A stretch of 64,000 nucleotides of DNA, from assembly GCA_973895155.1 (NCBI GenBank), contig OZ316897.1:3720001-3784000 (forward strand), written 5' to 3'. A model generated the notes under the pieces. The model did no database searches. It had not been told where the DNA came from and was given only the letters and a program-made list of their open reading frames with translations. Positions 27,797-41,200 of this stretch are shown here, one piece after another; within the stretch, counting starts at the first letter, position 1; the number at the start of each line of letters is the position of its first letter. The DNA is from Marsupella aquatica (Eukaryota > Marchantiophyta). The position numbers and the translations under genes are program-made.

Positions 27797-30700
27797 GTGT
27801 TGCAGGTAAATTGCGCAGATCGCCAATTTACTCTGCAGACTGCCTTCAGCTTTGTTTAAAAAGTTTTTCTGACTGGAGCTGACGACTCTGCTACGGATGG
27901 TAGGGGCTGTTGGATGGCCCATGGAGTTTTACGACTACCATCAGGGGACTGAGAGTTGTGGCTACTGGCTCCGTTGTATTGGTCAGGCAACCGGCATCAA
28001 GTACGCAGAACTTAAAGCACTGGGTCAGTTGCACTATTCCTTAGGGCCAAGGGTCGAGGAACACCTGTCAATTCAGAGAGAACAAATGTTTGATTGGAGG
28101 ACATTTTACCTCCACGGCCACCTTCAAGTTTCGGATACATGTTCGTTCTGTGGAAGAAGCTCTGGCACGTCACTCGAATGCTATAAGGAGGCAAGCTAAG
28201 TGAGTCTAGCACTGCTAAAAGCCCAGAATGACGAGTGCTCTCCGAACTTACGAAACTGATCTCCCAATCATGCAAGGGTAAAGTTTCTGGCTTATTTTCA
28301 GCTCAATTACAGTTTAGTAAGAGCAGTCCCTCCAACCGGCTAGATATCTATCCATCCACACTTGGATTGGTAAAGAGGAATTTCCGTGAAATCCTTTACA
28401 TATCATATCTGTACATGATGGAGCATGAGAAGGAAATTACTGTAATAGAACTTGCAATGATAGCATTGGGTTACTATTCAATAAGACTTTGTTATAGGAT
28501 TTAACGCTTCCAGTTCTCCGCATGAGAGCAGATGGCCCCACCAATGATAACGGGCTCTGGAACTCACCAAATGCAGAGAGCATAGAATCACACAATTCAA
28601 CCATTGTTACTGTATCTCACTTACTCGATTTGTAAATTTCCTAGAGCCCAGAAATACGGGGCTCTTGACCAGTTCACGCCATTTATATACCCAGAATCTG
28701 GCCCATGTTCAATCAAGTGCCACTTTCCATATATAATTTTCTGTGCATTCAATGTGTGTATGTCTGCTGTTCCTGATTTGTCATTCCTATTCCGCTTCCG
28801 TTTGTACCATGGTAGCTGCGAATCTTGACTCCGCAAGCGTGTGGGGCACATATGTACTACTGCATAGTCGGAGGATGACTGCAGATCCCCATCTGGAATC
28901 CAGGTTATGAGGTCTGTAACGTAGTTTGATGTGGACAAATACCCAGAACAGAGGAGGATTGTGACCATGGTTATTCTAGCCTTCTTAGTTTATAAGAACG
29001 ACTGATGGTGACATCAGCCTAGGTAATGGCCCTTTGAAACTTGACACGTTTGGTCAGAGATCTGAATTCGTGCACTCGCTTGGTTTATACTTTTCTACAA
29101 GGCACAAGGGAAGACCTGAGTAGGCATCAAAATGCCATCCAGGACGGTGTCAGTAATAAGGTTTGATTGTAGACAACCTCTACCTCTTATGCGATTATCT
29201 TTATGAACTGTCAATTGAGCTGCGTACCAACTTTCTGGCACCACCACTCCTCTTCCATCGACAGACCAAGCCTGCCTTCAATACAGGGAAACACTAATCT
29301 GAATTTTGTTGAGGTCGTTTCTTCTACTTCACTTAGTCATCATGCATCCAATGAAGGAAGCGTTGAGACTCTTGTCGGGAAATTAATTAAACACGAGTAG
29401 GATTTTCGGTGTCAATTTTGCAACCGTGAACTGTACAATAATTATTACTCTGCTGCTCCAAGACGCGTACAGACATGAACTCTCCCGCCACATGATAGCA
29501 ATTCTCCCCATGCCATACGTCCTCACTTGGAACAAAGGACGGCAATTATTGTCATCTATGGCGGGAGATATTCGAACTTTGCAGCAATGACATATCCGGA
29601 AGTTGCCAATCCCGGCTGAGTCCACCATTATTATCGCTCGAATTCAGGGTGAGTTAACATTGAAACGTAGCTTCAGCGACTCATGTGTACTCATGTTTAG
29701 AGTACAGGCTCAAACTGCAAGGTCTCCCGAAGGTGCTTCGAATCACCCTATAAGTCATCTAGAGTTGCGAACAAGATAACTTCCTGGTCGAGAGAAGACC
29801 CCCTTAGGTGCTTCAGCCTAAGTCACCAAGAGTTCCAAATAAGACAAGTTCCTGATGGAGAGAGCTAGTTCACGCTGTGAGAGGGCTATTTGTCAACTCA
29901 CCCTCAGATTCGTGATTTAGCTCTGTGAGGGGTCTTTTTACGGTCTGTGAGGGATGATTTTAAGCTTAATCAATTTTTGGGCTGTCACCGTCTTCGACCC
30001 ACTTCAATGGCGTAGAGTTTGACTTTCTGTAAACCCTGAGTAACTCAGCATACTGCTTTCTGGGAATGGAATGTGCAAATGACGATTCCTAATCCAACGC
30101 AGTCTTCATTTCGGAAAGGAGCTTGCGGGTATCACTCTTCCTGTTATTTGGTGGGGGGGGGGGAGCGAAGACTGATCAGACAGATCCAGATCGTGATCGG
30201 TTGAGGCGTGCTTCTGAGTTCTAAGCTTAGGACTTTTCAGATCGATACAGGCGGTGATGATCAGGATAATCGATCCGTCCTTCGGACCATTTTTCTTCCG
30301 GCAACCGAGTGAATGGAGAACAAGAGACTTTCGGGTTTGGAAGCATTGGAGATACCACATCTTAGCGCAGATTTCGTTGACGGCGAATCTGTCTCATCGG
30401 AGGTTTATTGCGGAGGTAATCGTGAATGATTATCCTCTAGCTTTGAGCCTGCTCTGGGCTGTTGTCTTGAGCTTCTCGTGCCTCCAACCATCAGAATGTG
30501 GAACAGTCATTTTCGTGGGGAGAGAGATACACCGGGTCGCAATCCCTCATTTCCATTTGACCAGCTGAAAATCTGGAATGAATGTCCAGGATAAAGAGCC
30601 GGAGTAGGAGGAATGAAAACCGTGGTCCAGGGAAAGAAATTGAAACGTCGCTCTTGTATTTCTTCCTTCTCTGTTTCTAAATTCAACCCTTCGTTCATTC

Positions 30701-31549
30701 CGTGTGTTCATTTTGTTTCAGTTCTGCCTCTCACGCAATCTGAGTTCTCTTCCTTTGCTCGAATTGAGGATATCATTATGCTTACTTAAAAATCAACTCA
30801 TTCTCTTTAATGGACTTTCTTTCGAGGCACAAAGCGCATTCTTTCGATCCTTTCTCGCTGTGGACTTTGCACACATTTATTCTTTAAATGCAAAATGATT
30901 TGTCATTATATTGTTGGACCCATCACTCTTTTGACTCTACATTCTGATCACTTTTGAATTCGTAATTTTATAGCGGACGGAGAGCAAAATTGGGCCTGGG
31001 GATCAGTCTATAAGAACGGGTCGAAATCAAACATCATGATCGAATTGAAATTCATCTAGAGAATAAACTTAGTTCCTTGTTGACGAGGATCCAATCAGAG
31101 AATGGGACCTACACGAAGCAATGGATGAACTCTGACGCCACCGCGACAAAGAATGTGAACGTAAAGTTGAAGATCAGAGACAAGAACATACACAACAAGT
31201 TGAAAGTCAATTGAGATAGTTGCTTTGAGAATCAACATCAGATATTATGGAGGGGAGTGGAATTTAGAAGCTTAGAAGGAACACGTTTTGTCCCGATCTC
31301 CAGTGTGGTTTTCTGGGAGTGGGAACGAATCACTTGTTAAAGTACATTGATGCCGACGTAGGTATGTGACAAATGATGGCATCCAACCAAATCCAGAACC
31401 CAAGAGCGATGAATAACGACGGCTAGCAACGAAGAAATAATTGTGACAGAATTTGCACCTTTGATCGGATGAGGTAGACAAAAAGGGGAGAGTTAATCGA
31501 GAAATATAGACGGAATGAGGGAATGAATGGAAAGTTGTAAATTCCACAG
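27797..31549. other. Spacer and probable 3' region of the ABCB gene
   Basis: No supported gene. Around 29720-29870 a segment of about 73 bp is present twice in diverged form (ggtgcttc..cc..aagtca.c.agagtt.c.aa.aaga). A run of about ten G lies at 30151-30162. The stretch before 31550 may hold an upstream exon or leader of the next gene, but I could not find one. Confidence 0.35.
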
Positions 31550-31642
31550 ATTTACTATCAAGCGAAGCTGGACCACTTCCAAAGGTTGATCGCGGCGAAG
31601 GATCGGGAGGTGATAGACATCAGGCCAACCAGTATCTCCAGT

Positions 31643-32959
31643 ATGTCGACATTCAGTAAGATCCCAATCAACTGGTATTTCTCAACCTTTGACCTGATTG
31701 CGGAGATGCATAAAAACCCCAACAACAGTCCGGGACGATCGTTAGCATCAGGCCTACATAGGCTAGGCTTAGGCACATTCATCCAGGACGCATGGAAGTG
31801 GCAGCATGAGGCTCTGTGCGAGGACTTCGTTCGGAATTTCAACCATGCCAAAATGAGCACCACGGCCTTTGGCACAGAGGTAGATCTCAGCTTGGGCACT
31901 TTTGTGAACGTCACTGGATTATCATCCGATGACGGAGACGAGTTGTATCCAGGGGAGGAACCTTGCCTTGAGGCCTTCGCACCTTCATGGAAGAAATTCT
32001 TTGCCAGTGACGCTTATGATGCTCGCTCTCAGGGCTTTGTTCTCAGCAAATGCAAAGACAGTAGTGTCAGAGTGTTGATTGAGCTCCTGAATGATACAGC
32101 TTGGATGAGGAGACTGCCGAGGAAGTACAAACATGTACCTAAGGATTTAGTCTACCTCATGTGCCATTGTGTGGAGAGGAAGAAAAGGGTGAACTGGGGG
32201 ACGACGATCCACAAGAAGTTTGTGGACGAGTTGAACAGGCTGTACATAATTATATCATCCAATACGATGGCGAAGCCCACCACCCGTGCCGGCCCTCTCA
32301 TGTGCTTCCTTTTCGCTAAATTCATGGATCCTGTTCGGAACCACAACGAAGGCTCCATTGATGATCTCTCCGATCCTCTGACCTGGGAGCATCCTGCCAA
32401 TTTACAAGAGAAAATGTTCAGAGAGTCATCGGAGCTTCTGGCAGACGATCCTTTGGGGGAAGAGAAATGGGACGAGGAGAGAGAGAGTAGGTCGTCGTGG
32501 GAGGAGGTAGGCATTAGCTCGGAAGCGGGATCAAATAATACCGGAGCCAACGCGCCAGAGGGTGGGCGGAAAGGTTCATTCTCTACTTCAATGGATGACA
32601 TAATGAAACTAGTGGAGTCGAGTTCCCCGGGGAGTAAGGAGGGCTCCACATTCGCTGAGCTGTACAGGGAAGAGCAGAAGCATGCAGAGGAATGCTTGAA
32701 CGCAAAGTTGGCAGCCGAAAGAACTGTCGAGTCTTTGAGAGCAGAGCTAAAAGAACTCAAAAGAAAGCAGCAGCAACAAACTAGCACTGTTGCATCCGTA
32801 GAAGTGCAATTTGCGAAGCATCAAGTGATTGTCTTGCGGCAGAGATTAGAGAAGTGTATTTTGGAAAGGGACCAGGCCAGGGCGGAGAACACGCGCCTCA
32901 AGATGCAGCTCAAACAGACATTGGTTATGAAGCACCGTAATCCACAGCAGCACCTTTGA
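31643..32959 (+). CDS. Uncharacterised protein with coiled-coil C-terminus
   Basis: A single uninterrupted frame of 438 codons from the first in-frame ATG. The frame is open further upstream to 31541, and cag at 31547-31549 could be a splice acceptor, so about 31 more residues may belong to it and the true start may lie in an unseen exon. The first 250 residues form a globular, Trp/Cys-containing part (WKWQHEALCEDF, CLEAFAPSWKKFF, LVYLMCHCVERKK, NWGTTIHKKFVDELN). Next comes an acidic Ser-rich linker, then a strongly charged coiled coil over about the last 100 residues (ERTVESLRAELKELKRKQ onward). I recognise no catalytic motif. It resembles the type of uncharacterised, repeatedly amplified protein found in bryophyte genomes and may be element-derived, but that is memory and inference. 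No intron within the frame. Confidence 0.6.
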   Translation: MSTFSKIPINWYFSTFDLIAEMHKNPNNSPGRSLASGLHRLGLGTFIQDAWKWQHEALCEDFVRNFNHAKMSTTAFGTEVDLSLGTFVNVTGLSSDDGDELYPGEEPCLEAFAPSWKKFFASDAYDARSQGFVLSKCKDSSVRVLIELLNDTAWMRRLPRKYKHVPKDLVYLMCHCVERKKRVNWGTTIHKKFVDELNRLYIIISSNTMAKPTTRAGPLMCFLFAKFMDPVRNHNEGSIDDLSDPLTWEHPANLQEKMFRESSELLADDPLGEEKWDEERESRSSWEEVGISSEAGSNNTGANAPEGGRKGSFSTSMDDIMKLVESSSPGSKEGSTFAELYREEQKHAEECLNAKLAAERTVESLRAELKELKRKQQQQTSTVASVEVQFAKHQVIVLRQRLEKCILERDQARAENTRLKMQLKQTLVMKHRNPQQHL

Positions 32960-34752
32960 CACTCCATATCTGAACCGATTGAAAAAGATATCACTGTGTT
33001 CCAAGTCACTGGTACTCGATGCTACTGACTAGCAGATCCACTACAGCCATCTCGCTACCCAGATGGTGATTCTGCTCGACAACCCAAAGGCATTGAATTC
33101 CCTGAGAGCCTCCGTTTCTTACCTTTAGTAATAAACTTGGGGGAATTCCTAAAGTTTCATGTGCAGCAAAGAAATCAAGAATTGGAACATTGAGAACCCA
33201 TGTCTTGCCTTTGATGCATGCTATCACAGTGGATACACGAGGGGCGATTCATGCCTCGCATTTTACAGCCTTGAAAATTTCCAGTTCGAAGAACAAGTGG
33301 CTCTAATGCTACAAGGAACAAATGAAACTTGAGGTTTTTGTATTTGTCCACCTATTCTTACCTTACTAGCTTAGGAGGCATTCAAAATGAGTGACATTAC
33401 GACGACTGCGCTTGCCAGTTGTGGGGTAGTAGGTTCTCGTGCACTCAAAACTTGGATACCAGTTACCCTGTGGCAGTTTCATCAGAAACATTTTTGAGGA
33501 GAGTTTAGGAATGACATTTTCTGAATCTTCAATCCATTGATAATCGGAAAACTGATTGTGGGGAGGCTCCTTCCTTCTTGCCTACAACTGTGTCTGATTG
33601 ACGAAGCTGACATACCTTGCTTCCTTTTATATGAACGGCGACAACGGAAAGAACATTATCGGAGATAACGGACAGACAAGACTGACTGGTGGAGACAAAT
33701 TTGTTTGTCACGTAATGTACATCTCAGCTAGTCCCCTGATAGACATCAATGATGAATGCTCACGAATCGAAACGTTTCATGACGAAGCTCTCCTGCCAAA
33801 TACAGTGCGGCTTCTCTCGTCTCCGCACGAGAAGCTTTGCGAGCATGTTGATAGACAAAGCTCTTCTTTTCTTTACAGTACTCACCACTGAACCATTTAA
33901 AGAAACTGATCATAGCTTTCTGCAGCTTGCAACCCAGCTTTCAATTCATATTTTCTTTCATCCTGGTAGAGCTAGTCTCCGGACCACTCATTGGGTAAAA
34001 TGCATTTCTCTGTATAGGAGGTGAAAGGAAAGATGCTGATCTTCATTACTTCACGATTGCTTCTGCAAAGTGACACCTGCACCACCCCAAAATCCCTTTA
34101 CAACAACCCCAAAGTAGACTCAATGGTTCTCTTGCTGAAGTAATTCTATCGATGGTTTAGACTGGCAGAATCGAGGCCAAAATACCTGCCTGGAAAAACG
34201 ACGTGAGATAATGCAAGCTTCATACGAGACATTACCAGAAATTCTTGTCTTCGTGAGACTCAGAAAGTCCTTGAAGGTTTCAAATATCGCGTCTGAGCTT
34301 GATGAAGCTTGCCTTCGTACTGAGCAAATATTGCCGACCTCCATCTGCAGTAAATTTGTTTTTAGATTTGTAGAGATATTATTGACGATCACACCATAAA
34401 ATCTAGCTCGGATGCACTAGCTTGTATATCGAAGCTTTAAGTTTCTATAGGTTCATGTTTGACTTAAACATTATAATATAGCAAAAGTATCCAGAAGTTT
34501 CGCCACTAAGATGCGCTACAGTTTTCTTATAGTACCAGAGATGAGTCCCCTACTTAGAATTTGCTGAGATCTAAAATGCATTGTCGAGAGCTGTGTGATA
34601 AGTGCTCACCATGGTTACCAATACTTGCAAGAGTATTAGGAAAGAAAGTAGCATTCTCCATCGATTTCTGCGAATCTTCGAAGAGCCTGGTTTGCTTCAC
34701 AGAGGCATGATTTCGACATATCCACACTGCCCTGGCAAATATTCATCAGTCG
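32960..34752. other. Spacer between convergent genes
   Basis: No complete gene. On the minus strand 34120-34345 is open and is preceded by a good acceptor (tttactgcag), so it could be a terminal exon of the doubtful minus-strand gene described next, but its product is not recognisable. Confidence 0.3.
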
Positions 34753-35109
34753 CTAACCCAATTGTTTTCTTGACCTTAGGATTATTAAGGTCTTGGTCCA
34801 ACGGAGAGTATAATCAACACTGTTTGATACTTGTGGGAGTCTGTGTTTCATCATTGTTCTACACTTCCCTTGGGTAAACAATATCTCGACCAAGTCCTTG
34901 ATGTTGTCGTGACCGGCATTACCCAAACATATTTCAAGTACATGAAGACCACGTCTTCGGTTCCGAAGGAGTGTTGTGAATTTTGGATCGTACGATAATA
35001 GATATCTGGCTGCACTCGGACTCATGCACAAGGCCAACTGGAGAATAGCATGACCAAGGTTGATAATGTGACTCGAACAGTTTTCAGGATTCTTCCAGAC
35101 TACTGTCAC
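34753..35109 (-). other. Possible exon with ankyrin-like repeats
   Basis: A minus-strand open frame of about 118 codons. Its middle (HAILQLALCMSPSAARYLL then GLHVLEICLGNAG..IKDLVEIL) has the helix-turn-helix spacing and residue pattern of ankyrin repeats. It lies about 100 bp past the stop of the VWA gene on the same strand. I found no convincing donor at its 3' side and no start exon, so it may be an exon of a small gene or a gene fragment. Confidence 0.3.
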
Positions 35110-35205
35110 TATCGTCGTGAAGGACCTTATGTGCGTACTCTTTTGCTGATATCATGGATGATCTCGTATGGACCAGAAGGGTTTACAGTTGCAATACCGT
35201 TTGTA

Positions 35206-38200
35206 TCAATGTGATGAGCCCCGTCTTACTTTCTCGTCTTTAACCATTGGGGCAACATTTCTGGTTGGAACTTCTTGTGGTCCTCTGGCAGCCATGGTCG
35301 TATCTTTCTTTGGTTTGGTAGAATGTTGAATCGTGTCTTCAGCTGGTTCGACGTCTAAATTAGAACAATGATGTGCCGGTACTCGTGGTGGTTGAATTTG
35401 TTTCATACCTGAGAATCGGCCTCGCTCCCTTTTCATCCCACTCTGAATGGCTGCGTACTTAATTGCATCCCCATTGTTCACGTTCTTCTTAGTCGCCTCG
35501 AAGAACATCTCCGACTGTCTTTTCAGATCACCAGCATATGCAACTTGAAGTGCTTCAACTATCACTTTTGGTGGGCAAGGGCTGTCCAGATTGGCCAACA
35601 TGGCCAGACTTTGTTCAAGAGTCCGCTTTTTACTTGGTTTCTTGTCATGAGGCAATTTGTTTTGGCTGGCAATGTGGCCAAGGAAATCTTGAATCCGTTT
35701 GATTTCCTTTTCTACTAATTCAGACGCCTCCACATAAGGTCGTATCGATTCATTATATTCCTTGATGTCAGCAACTTCTGCTTCGTATGAGGTCTTAGCT
35801 TCCTCAGCGAGGTGTGCATTGTGTATTTGCACGTCCTTCACATAATCGTCATATTGTACCTTTGCACTTTCAGTTTCTTCCAGATACTCTTCTTGCATTT
35901 GGCGGCAAGTTTCCTTCCATTCCATTTTTTTCTTTCTCACAAGCTCATCATTCATTCGCTCTACGTCCTCTTTTCTCGATTGAAGGTCTACCCTCCTCCT
36001 TGCACGCTCTTCGTTTTCTCTCTGAACGACTCGAGTGGCTTCTTTCCATTCCTCGTAACATTTGTCTGTGATCATCTTGTTCTCCTCGTCTACAAGCTTA
36101 CAACTCTCTTCCCAAGCACGTTTAGCTTCTTGCTCCAAGTTGTGATTGATGATTGACACGCTGGCTATGCTTTTCTTGTGCTCTTCAATCAGTTCGGATA
36201 CCCTCAACTGGTGAGTCTTGCGTGCCTCAATTTTCTTTATATGCAATTCGTCTACTTTGTCCAAGAAGTCCTTCTTTCTTTTGGCATTCTCATTTGTCAC
36301 AACTTCAAATCTCCATTTATGGTCTTCCTCTGCTTCTTTCATTCTTCTTTGGTTATCTTTGGCAACCTGCTCACATGCAACTTCGAATTCTCTTCTGGCA
36401 ATTTCTAAATTCTTAGCATTGAGGGCCTGTATTTGAGCACACTTATCTTCATAGTCTTTCCGATTGGCTTCATTGTTCGTCTTTGCATTTGACAGAATTT
36501 TCTCTTGTTGTTTCTTATAATTTCTCAACGTCGATTCATTTTTCTCTCTGATGCGTTTTACCATTGCATCATGCTCTTGTCTTCCATGCATCTTGGCATG
36601 TGCATATCTATCTGCAATGCTTTTGACATCTTCGACGTATTTCTTTTGAGCATCTTCTCTCGACTTTTTATTGGCTTTCTGTATTTCCAGAACCTTAGCT
36701 TGCCAATCATCATACACCTTGGACTTCGTTTGATTCAATGCTCTGACTTTTTCCACTTCTGCTTCCCAAAGTTTTCTTGCATCCCCCGCTATCTTTCTGT
36801 TTCTCTCTAAGATGACAGCATGGGTTGTATTGTAAGCTTCCTGAGCTTGTTCGATCGCTCTCCTATTTTCTTGTCGAATAGCATCCAAGAGATGCATGTG
36901 TTGCAACTTGGCCTTTTCCTCCTCCTTTCTATAGTCTGCTATCTGGGGCTGCCTGATTTCTGTGTCAAATCGTTTCTTGAGTTGTGTCAAGATTGTGTCA
37001 ACTTTTACAGGAATCCCTTTCCGCACGCTCTGTCGCTGCCAGTTTTCCACCCTTTCAGCCATCCACCTCATTTCATGGGGCACCAAGTTTTCTGACTGTT
37101 CTTTGTACATTTTGTATTGCCATTGAAGATCTAGCTCCATGTATTGCCCACCTGTAATGTCAGCTAAAATATTCTTGAGGATCCGCGCCTGGGACTTGGT
37201 GGGCTCTATACCAATTGGATAGATAGGAGTGAGTTTCCTTTGGTTCTCCAGCTCTTTCAATGTGTTCATAATCTGATATAATTATCAAACAGGGAAAAAA
37301 AACATGTGACGATTGTAAGTAGATGCAATGACCATAACTCAAAATTCATTATTGTAGTAAAACTTACATCACAAAGTTTTAGTGGGTCAAAACAATGACA
37401 CTCACCACTCATGACTTTGTTGAACTCTGATTCTATGGGGAAAATCCACTCAATCAACTAGAGCTAATTCAGTTGGCCAATTAAGACTTGAGCTTGCCCT
37501 TTGAGTTCTTGGTGCACGGGAAAGCCCTGGATGACCTCCCCCTTCCAGCTGATCTGATGTGTGATGGGCAGCTAAGTACAGAGGATTTGCCTAGAGAAAA
37601 GTGAGGGGATCATCAAGGCAAAAGGAGTTGTCACCTCGATGAGTCTCCCAGTCTTTGGGTACATCACTTAGTAACAGAGAATTACCAAGTTCTCATTTGG
37701 TAAATTATGATGTTTCATTGCCAATGTCCTTACTATACTCAACTGTACCACATGAAAAGGTTTTACTTTAACTTTTACCATAGACCATTCATGAGTCACG
37801 CGATAAGAAGATTACGCTAATAAACTTTAACATGGTCTCTACAGAGATTAGTCACTTCTTGCACCACAATAGTTTATGAGAATTATATCCTCAAGAAAGA
37901 CTTGTTAGAGCTAGTTACTGTAGGGTGTAGAAAACGAGACTTCAGTGGAGTCTTATACTCACAATGACAGGTCTGTCACATTTGCCATGAGTCAAAAGAT
38001 AGATGCAATCAGCTGAAGTTCGTTGCATTGCGACTTCAATGGCCTTTTTCAAGTTTGAAGTGCCTCCGGTTCGCCATTGTAACATCCAGGATAAAGCTTT
38101 CTCCAAGTTTTCATGTGTCTTAGGTTGCATGAACTGCCCTGGATACTTTCATGTGAGATAAGTCAAGCTTATACAGAATCTTTCATTTCTCTTTTCTATA

Positions 38201-41200
38201 ATTGGTTTCCTTGTGTTATGATGAGTTTTCTTGATCAATTTACTGATATCGTGTTGTTTTCAATCTTGTTGTCAACATAATTCAATCCATGGATAGTTTA
38301 TGTAATTGAACTTACCTTCTACCTACAGGTAATAGCCTCATTTAACACATGAATTACTTTTTAAGGATTGTGATTGTGTTCTACCTCCCAACTCTTAAAC
38401 CAAGGACGTGGAGCACCGCCATTTTCTTTTTGCTTTCTGTCTTCTTCTAATGCTCCAAAACTCCAAGCATCAAATGAATACATAATTATGTCAAAATCAG
38501 TTGCAGCAATCTCGACCTGCTCTTTTTATTGAAAATGGTGATACAAAAGGCAAGTGTAGGAGTAATGTGTTAGAGCGTGACATACTGAAGACTATTTAGC
38601 ACTTGACTTGTTTGAAGCACAAATGCGGAAATCTGTGTTTAAGCCCAACTCGTTGCCAAATAATGCAAAGAAGTAAACTGAGTGTCAGTTCGTCTTGAAT
38701 TATTTTCTCAGAAATAATAGAAATCTGGGAAAATCCTTGTTATTAAACTGTAATTATAGTTTTCAATATTTGTATTTGGAAACTCAATTTTCTCCAATCA
38801 CATATCTTGATATTGAACTCCCACTTATGCAGCAAATCCATTGTTAAGAAGTCTTGAAGCTTGGCTCTGAATGAAAGTTATTAACTTGAAGTTTATTGCT
38901 TAAGAGATAGTTTTGAGGAAAAACTGTTCCATCGCGGAAAAATATTTATACTAACTGAGCTGGGGTGGAAAAGTCAAATTTGCAGATAGATAATTGGCCG
39001 GGCTTCAGATCTGTTTGAGCGCACCTGGCCACCTGTAGAGAAAAATTGCCTTATAGCATTCTGAGCACAGGTCATTCTTTCGCCTGCCATGGTGGCACTG
39101 CAGTCCACTAAGAAGACTGGTCTGTTCCCTGCAAGGTACCCCAGTGGAGGAGGTGCAGCAGGAGGGACCCATTCTGGAATATAAGGTTTTGGCGGCGCAA
39201 TATAAGGAGGTTCTAGAATCAAAGTAGGTTGGATGAATGGGGGAAGTGGTTCTTCTTTGGGTGGTTGGAAGATTGGAGCTTGAACAATGCTACTAATAGG
39301 TGCATCTGGAATTTCATGTGGGTGAGGTGAGCGAGCTAAGCATGCATGTGGTGATGTGCCACTTGCTGTTTGTTGATTTGCTTCCTTTCTCCTCCTACAC
39401 AATCCATCACAAATTGAATCTTGACCTTGTTCAATCATGTAGTAGGATGCTTCACAAGGGCGTGGCTCAAGTTTTGCCATCTCATAAGGTGGTATGATCT
39501 CTTCTAGAGGAAGTTGAAGAGCTTTGGCCTCCACCATAACAGGCACTGATGGTAATGGTTCCTCCTGAGGCTCTTGCCAAACAGGAAGTGGCAATTGCTC
39601 TGGGGGGTTGAACATGGGTGGTGGTATTTCCTTGTAGGGTTCTAAGGGTTTCTCTTCCTTGCTGAAATCTTCAAAAGGAGGGATATTCAAGACTCCAGCC
39701 TTCCTTGCAAACTTTGGTTTGATACATGGTGGATGTGGCTTCAATGTGGGAGTTCGAAGAAATGGTATGTTCACATTCAATGGGATGTCTTCCTCTGGAA
39801 TTGGGAGTAAGCCTTCGATAGGATACAGTTTTGGCCTAGGTCTTTCTTCAGGTGCTCTAAACTCAAGTATTTCTTCCAATGAAGGAGACTCCCAAACTGG
39901 CACAGCCTACATCATGTCATAAGGGGGTCATAAGCAATCTATTCAAAAAGTTCCATCATTGTGATCAGTACTTGAAATTCTACTGTAATTTGTACTGATA
40001 ATGTCTTGTCCATGGTAATGCATATAGGTGCTACATCATGCCTCATATGAATGCTATTATCAAGTTCATAATGAAAATAATGAGCATATTAACAAATTTG
40101 GACAGTATTAGTTGCCTAAACTAAGCCATTTCAGTTCAAAAACAGTATAAATTCATGTAAAACATATTTATAATAGAATAATTAATTGAAGCATAATTAT
40201 TTATTATCTAATAAAAAAATAATCTAGTTTGATATGGCTACAAAAAGTGATAGTGAAATCAACTTGCTCTTAAATAAGAAACATTCATGAACAAGCATTG
40301 GAAGCAGTGATGATCCATAATACCCCACCCAGAGGTATCTGGCTTTGGGCTATAGGCACCCTGGCTGGGTCCTGCATGTGGGTTTCCTGGTGCCTTGCAC
40401 TGTGTCTCCTTGAGAAATGCTCTCGGTAAGGGTCATCTAGTTTTTATACAAAAGTTTAGGACCCTGCTTCATGCAAGCTTGAAATTTGGGTTGAACAGGC
40501 AAAACACTACTTTCAAGACTCACAAACAATAAATGCACCTTGAAAGTTGTGTGAATGACTTTCATCTTCAATGTTGCTATGAGGGCTTTTAGCTCAGTGA
40601 TGAGCTGTCTTAAGGTGATCACAAATGAACCATGCAGTTGAGTACCATCTGTTAGGAGATACTGCCCAAACTTTCCCTCACAATACTTAGCATGTACATG
40701 ATTGCGAATCTGCAGTAACAAATCAACATAACATTTGTAAAGTAACTTTAATTAACTTCGCCGTAAAGATTGATGTTGAAGTATTACCCAAGTTAGTACA
40801 TGATCCCGAGACCCACACTTTCTTGCACAAGTTTTGGTTGACTAAGTCCTATTTTATTCCTTGGTTTATTCTATGTGTGAGAGATCACCGAGTCGAAATA
40901 AAAGCCTGATATATGACTTTAAATTTCATGTGTGCCGGCATTGATTTAGGCAAGAATTTCTAGAGCAATTTCCAACTAAAGCTGTCAGGATAGCTACTAA
41001 CTTAAGATTTTATGTCACATTGCAATATTGGCAAATCCTGTTGCAATTGTCCAAATGACTTGGGACTGAGGGTGTTAATTTACAAAAACATCTGTGTGTG
41101 TCGACCTCCCCTTTCTCCCCTTAGTCATCATGTACAATTTGCACACCTCCACTAGCTTGTTTACAGTTTACATGGCAATCGAGGAGGCTTATTTTGAATG

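Noticed and set aside
35812-37095. Plus-strand open frames rich in Phe, Leu and Ser
   Set aside because: They are antisense shadows of the Lys/Glu-rich coiled-coil exon, whose reverse complement reads hydrophobic.
37368-37457. In-phase 30-codon frame between VWA exons with usable splice sites
   Set aside because: Joining the exon before and after it directly (CDRPVI to IMNTLKELENQRK) gives an ordinary VWA sequence; including it would insert 30 odd residues. Kept only as an optional exon.
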